Shown: in pieces, positions 55,143 through 59,914 of the stretch
How the letters are laid out: each line of letters starts with the position of its first letter
How positions within the stretch are numbered: the first letter of the stretch is position 1
DNA from: Domibacillus sp. PGB-M46
GTDB taxonomy: Bacteria; Bacillota; Bacilli; Bacillales; Domibacillaceae
Length of the DNA stretch: 59,914 nucleotides
Assembly (NCBI RefSeq): GCF_022668875.1
Contig: NZ_JAKGCR010000025.1
Coordinates: 1 to 59,914 of the forward strand
Reading direction: 5' to 3'
Notes under the pieces: model-generated
What the model was told of the DNA's origin: nothing
Seen by the model: only the letters and a program-made list of their open reading frames with translations
Database searches by the model: none
Position numbers and translations under genes: made by a program

Positions 55143-55188
55143 AAAAATGGCAGCTTTCAATCCCTTATTGAAAGCTGCCATTTTTCAC
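55143..55188. terminator. Orphan 19-bp perfect terminator hairpin
   Basis: 55143-55161 pairs perfectly with 55167-55185 (5-nt loop), with A5 and T5 at the stem ends. No gene ends here on the + strand, and the GntR gene already has its own terminator. It may end a small RNA transcribed rightward from the region of the Fur boxes. Confidence 0.7.
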
Positions 55189-55282
55189 GGGTGACAAAAT
55201 CTTAATATCATAAAAAATATATATAGTTGCTATTTATTTTTAAAAAGAGCAGGTGGATTTATCTCTCTCTTCCTTTTAAACC

Positions 55283-55325
55283 TAAAAAGCCGGAATGAAA
55301 GTTTTACCCCCATTCCGGCTTCTTG
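55283..55325 (-). terminator. Terminator of the GntR gene
   Basis: AAGCCGGAATG (55287-55297) pairs with 55311-55321, and the minus strand continues into a T run. Confidence 0.82.
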
Positions 55326-55365
55326 TGCAATTTTATTTAAATGAGACTGATGAGACAGCCCTGTT

Positions 55366-56082
55366 TTAACTTTTAGAAAAGTAGCTATTCGTTTGAACAA
55401 AGAACTGGGATTGTTCATAGTGATAAGCGACTTTTGAAAAGTCAAACGGCTGTCCATTCGTTAAATGAAAAATGGTTTCCACATAAAAGGCAGGTGCTTC
55501 ACTATCCAGGCACAAATGCTTTGCCTCTTCTTGTTTCAGCTTTCCTGCGTAAAGATACACATCCGAAAAGCCGATCTTTACCCCTAACCCTTTCTGGATA
55601 TACTCAAAAATCGATTTAGAAACGATTTCTTTATTTAAATAGGTAACAACGGATTTATTATAATAAGATTCTTCAAGGCACAGGGTTTGCCCGTTCATAT
55701 ACCGAACCCTTTTTACATAATAAACATCGTCATCGAGCCCAATATTTAAACTATGAGCTGCTTCTTTTGTCGGCTTCTTCACTTCTAGTTCGATTACCTT
55801 TAAGGTTATCTGAACACCTTTAAGCTCTTTTTTAAACCCTTGATTCGAAAGAAGGTCCATATATCCTTTTCTTTTCTGCTTTCTAACAAAAATGCCGCTG
55901 CCCCTCACTTGAAACACGGCGCCTTTTTTTTCCAATAGATCTAACGCTTTTGTAATCGTACTTTTACTCACATTAAAATGAGCCATTAAAGCTTCTAATA
56001 CAGGCAGTTTATCGCCCTGCTGAAGGGCATTTTCTTCAATATACTTTTCAATTTCCGCTGCGATTTGCTGGTACTTGATCAT
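55366..56082 (-). CDS. GntR-family (HutC type) transcriptional regulator
   Basis: 238 residues. The winged helix has DKLPVLEALMAHFNVSKSTI followed by TKALDLLEKKGAVFQVRGSG. The UTRA effector domain is about residues 80-230. HutC-type GntR proteins sense sugars, sugar phosphates or histidine derivatives. It heads a row of sugar-related genes running up to 59477, some broken, which it may have controlled. AAGGGG precedes the ATG. Confidence 0.9.
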   Translation of the reverse strand: MIKYQQIAAEIEKYIEENALQQGDKLPVLEALMAHFNVSKSTITKALDLLEKKGAVFQVRGSGIFVRKQKRKGYMDLLSNQGFKKELKGVQITLKVIELEVKKPTKEAAHSLNIGLDDDVYYVKRVRYMNGQTLCLEESYYNKSVVTYLNKEIVSKSIFEYIQKGLGVKIGFSDVYLYAGKLKQEEAKHLCLDSEAPAFYVETIFHLTNGQPFDFSKVAYHYEQSQFFVQTNSYFSKS

Positions 56083-56120
56083 AAAAACCCCTTAAACCTA
56101 AATGTACAGAAAAACGTGAT

Positions 56121-56691
56121 TTATATTTCAATGTGTTTAATCACTCTAGCTGGGTTTCCTCCAACGACAACATTATCGGGTACATCTTTCGTCACGACTG
56201 CACCTGATGCAATCACAACATTGTCCCCTACCGTTACTCCTGGATTTATGACTGCATTTCCTCCAATCCATACATTATGTCCAAACGTAATCGGCTTTGC
56301 ATATTCTTTACCTGAATTACGTTCAGCTGGATGAAGTGGATGTGTTGCGGTATAGATTTGTACACCAGGCGCAAGCATACAATTGTTCCCAAATCGCACT
56401 TCACAAACATCTAAAATGGTGCAGTCAAAGTTGGCAAAAAAGTTTTCTCCTACATATGTGTTATATCCATAATCAAACCGGATATTTGGTTCCATATAGA
56501 CGTTTTCTCCCGTTGAACCCAATAACTCCTTCAATAACGCAGTTCGTTTTTCTTCTTCCGTTTCTAAAGTTTGATTATATTTGATTATATATTCTAACCC
56601 AGCGTCTTGCTTCCTCACGTTCCTTTGATAATACTGGGTCAGCTGGGTTGTACATTTCCCCAGCCAGCATCTTTTCCTTTTCAGTTTTCAA
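56121..56691 (-). pseudogene. maa: Maltose/sugar O-acetyltransferase, frameshifted by a 10-bp duplication
   Basis: A hexapeptide-repeat acetyltransferase of the Maa/LacA/NodL type. The N-terminal part ([18 protein letters not shown], then [11 protein letters not shown]) is read from TTG at 56691 and the rest from a different frame to 56121. The frame breaks at a perfect tandem repeat of ATATAATCAA (minus strand, about 56572-56591). Removing one copy restores an open frame of 186 codons, the normal family length, through [13 protein letters not shown]. The catalytic-type histidine in TATHPLHP and the C-terminal GNPARVIK are intact. Thus it is one event from function. Confidence 0.88.
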
Positions 56692-56796
56692 TTTATGCCC
56701 TACTTTCAAATGTATATTAAAAACCGTAAAGTTAGCTGTTTGTTTAACAAATTAAATTTATCCATATTCTTTTAATAGGAATTTCCTTATCGCTTA

Positions 56797-57177
56797 TTAC
56801 ACAGTCAATTCTAAAAGATTGCCTTCTGGATCTTCTATCACACTTTCATAATAGCCGTCCCCAGTAACACGAGGACCATTAATAAGGCGGTAACCATCTT
56901 TTTGTAAGCGAACTGTCATTTGGTTGACGGACTCCCTGCTTCCTAAGGAAATGGCAATATGAGCCCAGCCAATCCTATCACCCTGCTGCGGCTTATCGAT
57001 GCCTGACGTGCACATAATTTCTAAACGTGCGCCTCCGTCAAACGTCAGAAAATAAGATTCGAATTCCTTATCTTTATTGTGATACTTTGCGTTTGCATTT
57101 CCATTAAAGTACGTTACGTAAAACGTCTTCATAGCTTCTAAATCTTTAACCCAGATTGCCACATGCTCGATTCTCAT
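56797..57177 (-). CDS. VOC-family protein (glyoxalase-like)
   Basis: 126 residues. The opening [20 protein letters not shown] and the ending [14 protein letters not shown], with conserved His and Glu at metal-site positions, mark a glyoxalase I-like VOC fold. The reaction is not predictable. AGGGGCG is 7 nt before the ATG. It lies among the sugar-related genes between the two acetyltransferase remnants and is intact. Confidence 0.82.
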   Translation of the reverse strand: MRIEHVAIWVKDLEAMKTFYVTYFNGNANAKYHNKDKEFESYFLTFDGGARLEIMCTSGIDKPQQGDRIGWAHIAISLGSRESVNQMTVRLQKDGYRLINGPRVTGDGYYESVIEDPEGNLLELTV

Positions 57178-57225
57178 CCCGCTTCGCCCCTAACATAGAG
57201 TAGTGTATAGTCCGTCCATAAATGA

Positions 57226-58047
57226 TCATATTCCTGCAGTATGGAATGGACCTTGGTTTGCAAGATATTGACCAATAATCTCTAATACACCACTATCATT
57301 ATTAGAAGGTGCAATGTATTCTGCGCTATTTTTTACTTCGTCGCTTCCATTTTTCATCGCAAAACTATACTTTACATGCTTTAACATTTCGATATCATTT
57401 CCCCCATCATCAAAAGCCATTGTTTCATCATCTTTAATGCCCCATTTTTGTTGTAACAATTGGAGACCATAAGCTTTATGAAAAACTGGAACAATTAAAT
57501 CTATACTCCCATGGCCACTAGACACAGGTGTGATGACCGATCCAATTTTCCTATGAAGTAAATCCCTTAATTGAAACGTTTCCTCCTCTGGACAAGATAA
57601 CGCAAACTTTAAAATTTGATCATCAACCTGCTCGAAACTTGCTACCCTCTTTAACCGGTGATAATACTTCTTCATTGCTCCAAAAAAATGATCAGATACA
57701 CTTTCCAGAACATAGGCACTTTCTTTTCCACATAACACAACTGAAAGTTTTTTATGTGTTACCAGCTCTTCCAGAATAAGTTTTACATCCTTTTTAGGAA
57801 TATCGACAGAAAATACTTCCTGTCCCTGGTCTACAACAAGTGCTCCATTTTCAGCAACATAACTTATTTCCTCTTGTATCTCGCCAAAAAATGATTTTAG
57901 CTGATAATATTGATTTCCACTTGCAACAAAAAATCGAGTTCCCTGCTTCTTCATTTTTAAATATTGGTTGGAAAATCTCTCATAATCCTATTTCATTTGG
58001 TCATTCAGAAAAGTTCCATCCATATCTACGGCAATGAGTTTTATCAT
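57226..58047 (-). pseudogene. HAD-superfamily (Cof-type) sugar phosphatase with early amber stop
   Basis: The reading frame starts at 58047 with MIKLIAVDMDGTFLNDQMK, the HAD motif I (DxDGT) intact, then meets TAG at 57990-57988 (codon 20). It continues in the same frame as YERFSNQYLKMKKQ and on through motif II and the motif IV FDDGGND to 57226. Without the stop the protein is 273 residues, normal for Cof-type phosphatases. Reinitiation at 57954 would lose motif I and the nucleophile, so the gene is dead unless the stop is read through. Confidence 0.85.
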
Positions 58048-58178
58048 CAAATCCGTTCCCCCTTATCCAGCCTTCCTAAGTAACAGCTGGAAGGATCACT
58101 AGGTTCAGGTAACCCTTCATTCTCATCCATTGCTGTATACAATTCTCCCGCTACCATTTTCTCTTTTTCCGTTTTCAT
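58047..58178 (-). pseudogene. Truncated acetyltransferase start (Maa N-terminus) fused to 27 other codons
   Basis: A 43-residue ORF begins MKTEKEKMVAGELYTAMDEN, the Maa-type N terminus, then diverges and ends in a TGA that overlaps the HAD start codon by one base. GGGAG lies 9 nt before its ATG. It resembles the first 20 residues of the broken gene at 56691. It looks like a deletion remnant that now couples to the HAD frame. Confidence 0.7.
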
Positions 58179-58244
58179 ATTAAACAGCTCCCGATCTTTT
58201 TTAAGGAAAAACAAGCAACTTTGTGATTTTTACATCCTGCATAA

Positions 58245-59477
58245 TTAAAGTACTTTTGAACTTGATTCGTGCCTTGTTAAAAGATCATTCTTCTTCAATA
58301 AATGATTTAATTTTTCTGAACTCAGGAACATGGCTGCCACAAAAACCACAATACAAAGCGGGAAGATTCCTATTGTGGAATGCGATGCAATAAAACCGAG
58401 AAGAGGCGGCATGAATGTACTGCCTGTATAGGCGACAGCCATTTGATAGCCCATAATGGTCTGGGAATGCTTTTTCCCAAAACGTATCGGTGTTTCATGC
58501 AGCATACATGGAAAGATCGGTGCTAATCCTAATCCAACCGTGATAAAACCTACAAGCGAGAAAGTGGACGGCAGTGGCAGGAACAGAAGTGCAGCACCCG
58601 CCAACGCTATAATCTGCCCAATCCGAATGAGGGTATGGTTACTCATTTTAAAGGTAATAAAGCCTGTAATAAATCGGCCGATTGTGATTCCAGCGTAATA
58701 GAGGGAAACCCATTGGGCAGCCACCGCTGCGGGCAGATCTTTGACATTTACCAGAAAGCTGCTTCCCCAAAGACCCATTGTTGCCTCAACCCCGCAATAA
58801 AACAAGAAAGACATCAGAGCCAATTTAACGCCTTTGATTTGCAAAGGTTTTACATGTTGAGCATCTTCGTTATCAAATGCATCTTTCGAATTCTCCGGCT
58901 CTTCATTTGAAGCGGTATTGCTGTTTTCTGTTCCTCTGTTCCATAGGGGCAAAGTGAAGAAGAGGATGACAACTAACGCAAACTGAATACCAGCAATCGC
59001 AAGATACCCACTTCTCCAGGAATGTTGTCCTGAAATAAACTGAGCCATAATGATAGGACCTAAAGTAGCCCCGACTCCCCAAAAACAATGCAGCCAGCTC
59101 ATGTGGTGTGCTTTATAGTGTGCTGCAACATAATTGTTTAGCCCCGAATCAACCGCTCCCGCGCCCAGTCCAAGCGGTATGGCACATATCACTAACCAAA
59201 CGAGCGATGGAGCAAAATGAAATCCCAGCAACGCACCTGCAGTCATGAAGCAGCTGACAGAGGTGACATTGCCAGTCCCAAACCGTTCGAGTACCTTTCC
59301 GCTAACCAAACTGGAGATAATTGTACTGCCTGCAATCATCATAAAAAGAAATCCAGCAGTCTCAAGCTGCGCTCCATAGTCTGATTGCATCACTGGCCAT
59401 GCTGCTCCCAGTAATGAATCAGGTAAACCTAAGCTGATAAAAGCCAAATAAATAATGACTAAAAGGAAGATTGCCAT
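58245..59477 (-). CDS. MFS transporter (FucP/sugar-type)
   Basis: 410 residues, 12 predicted helices with a charged central loop (about 185-212, TENSNTASNEEPENSKDAF). The opening FISLGLPDSLLGAAWPVMQ and a helix-4 GLGAGAVDSGLNNYVA motif are typical of the FHS/FucP-like MFS group that takes up sugars. It is first in a row of minus-strand genes with the acetyltransferase, HAD and VOC genes, so uptake of a sugar for that set is likely. GAGG lies 9 nt before the ATG. Confidence 0.83.
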   Translation of the reverse strand: MAIFLLVIIYLAFISLGLPDSLLGAAWPVMQSDYGAQLETAGFLFMMIAGSTIISSLVSGKVLERFGTGNVTSVSCFMTAGALLGFHFAPSLVWLVICAIPLGLGAGAVDSGLNNYVAAHYKAHHMSWLHCFWGVGATLGPIIMAQFISGQHSWRSGYLAIAGIQFALVVILFFTLPLWNRGTENSNTASNEEPENSKDAFDNEDAQHVKPLQIKGVKLALMSFLFYCGVEATMGLWGSSFLVNVKDLPAAVAAQWVSLYYAGITIGRFITGFITFKMSNHTLIRIGQIIALAGAALLFLPLPSTFSLVGFITVGLGLAPIFPCMLHETPIRFGKKHSQTIMGYQMAVAYTGSTFMPPLLGFIASHSTIGIFPLCIVVFVAAMFLSSEKLNHLLKKNDLLTRHESSSKVL

Positions 59478-59914
59478 ATTTAAACCTCACCATTCATTAT
59501 TTTGTGGTCAGTTGTGCTTTCAATTTGTTTTACTTGCTTATTCTATTCATCACGAGATAGGTCCCAATATTTAGTAACCCTTATGAATAATTTTGTTTCT
59601 AATGATTCATTGCAGGGTCGGGATGTATGTATATCTCTTTGCTCTTCTCCCACTCTGGGATTTCTAAACCGACTAAAATTATTTCCTCGTTCTTCTCCAG
59701 CTGTGCCAGGAACTTGCTTATTGCAGTGAATCTCATCCCTAACGCTTGGCTGAGTTTAACCTTTCTGGCATTTCTTAGTTGTAAGAGAGCTATACGAATA
59801 CCTCAAAACACCTTCTTCATCGATTTTGGAGCAGCAAATAATAATTCATCCACCCAAACTTATTAAACTTATTTAATAAGGGGCTATAGATATACTTTGA
59901 AAACTTATTAAATA
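59478..59914. other. End region, little supported
   Basis: About 435 bp. Open + strand frames are not protein-like. A short minus-strand frame with a winged-helix-like look is noted separately. Confidence 0.35.
59599..59802 (-). pseudogene. Possible winged-helix protein remnant
   Basis: A 67-codon open frame without ATG or ribosome site at its head reads RIALLQLRNARKVKLSQALG and MRFTAISKFLAQLEKNEEII, followed by IPEWEKSKEIYIHPDP. This looks like a helix-turn-helix plus wing. A preceding stretch in another frame (EEGVLRYS) may be its start, which would imply a frameshift near 59803. Low certainty. Confidence 0.3.

Larger units (their letters stand above)
54718..55365. other. Intergenic with two hairpins
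   Basis: About 650 bp with no supported gene. The hairpin at 55287-55321 ends the GntR gene. The hairpin at 55143-55185 is an orphan. An open frame at 55230-55457 (minus) overlaps the GntR 3' end and was rejected. Confidence 0.4.

Noticed and set aside
55230-55457. 75-codon minus-strand ORF
   Set aside because: Overlaps the GntR 3' end and its terminator in another frame.

Overview
The window is a chromosomal stretch of a low-to-moderate G+C Gram-positive bacterium of the Bacillaceae. The supporting signs are AGGAGG-type ribosome sites, frequent TTG and GTG starts, hairpin-plus-T terminators after most genes, RsbR-like stressosome proteins, a VmlR-type ABC-F protein, YkvS, YdhK/DUF1541 and HmoA homologues, and a 7-1-7 Fur box of the Bacillus type. 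No rRNA, tRNA, CRISPR array or intact prophage was seen. The species cannot be named from this alone.

Layout. 1-75 is the right end of an IS200/IS605-type element. 172-940 holds two small hypotheticals. 1152-4719 is a LysR regulator divergent from a CoA-transferase (two subunits) and thiolase operon. 5069-5917 is an RsbR paralogue. 6372-8685 is a TetR/drug-efflux pair. 9285-14136 holds a small unknown gene, a decayed MMPL transporter, an SDR, an acyl-CoA synthetase and an Hsp20-like protein. 14329-21371 is a carbohydrate block: LacI regulator, secreted 5'-nucleotidase, sugar/inositol porter, TIM-barrel isomerase and Gfo/Idh/MocA dehydrogenase. 21845-25472 is sparse: VOC protein, small unknown, YkvS, and a solitary glgC. 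26204-28112 is vmlR with a leader that can fold as a transcription attenuator. 28286-31648 holds a DUF2798 protein and a two-component system divergent from a YdhK lipoprotein. 32244-34185 has a PAS-STAS and an RsbR-like protein. 34513-35075 is a dead tyrosine recombinase beside a MEDS-domain gene. 35924-44424 is mostly housekeeping and accessory enzymes, including ppk1, hmoA and a secreted repeat protein, plus a His-rich protein gene with a double palindromic operator.

45003-54565 is the functional centrepiece: a seven-gene, tightly overlapping operon for an NRPS-independent hydroxamate siderophore. It encodes diaminobutyrate aminotransferase, diaminobutyrate decarboxylase, an IucA/IucC synthetase, an acetyltransferase, an amine N-hydroxylase, an MFS protein and a second IucA/IucC synthetase. 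The gene set matches schizokinen or the rhizobactin core (1,3-diaminopropane plus citrate). A perfect Fur box lies within the promoter spacer and a second near-perfect box lies just downstream. 55366-59477 is a sugar-type cluster in decay: GntR regulator, a maltose-acetyltransferase gene broken by a 10-bp tandem duplication, a VOC protein, a HAD phosphatase with an early amber stop, a second truncated acetyltransferase start, and an MFS porter.

No wholly new system is evident. The best leads are regulatory: the vmlR attenuator, the paired palindromes at 43362-43406, a 7-codon leader ORF with a terminator before the EamA gene, the Fur-box-in-promoter arrangement, and several orphan terminators that imply unannotated transcripts.
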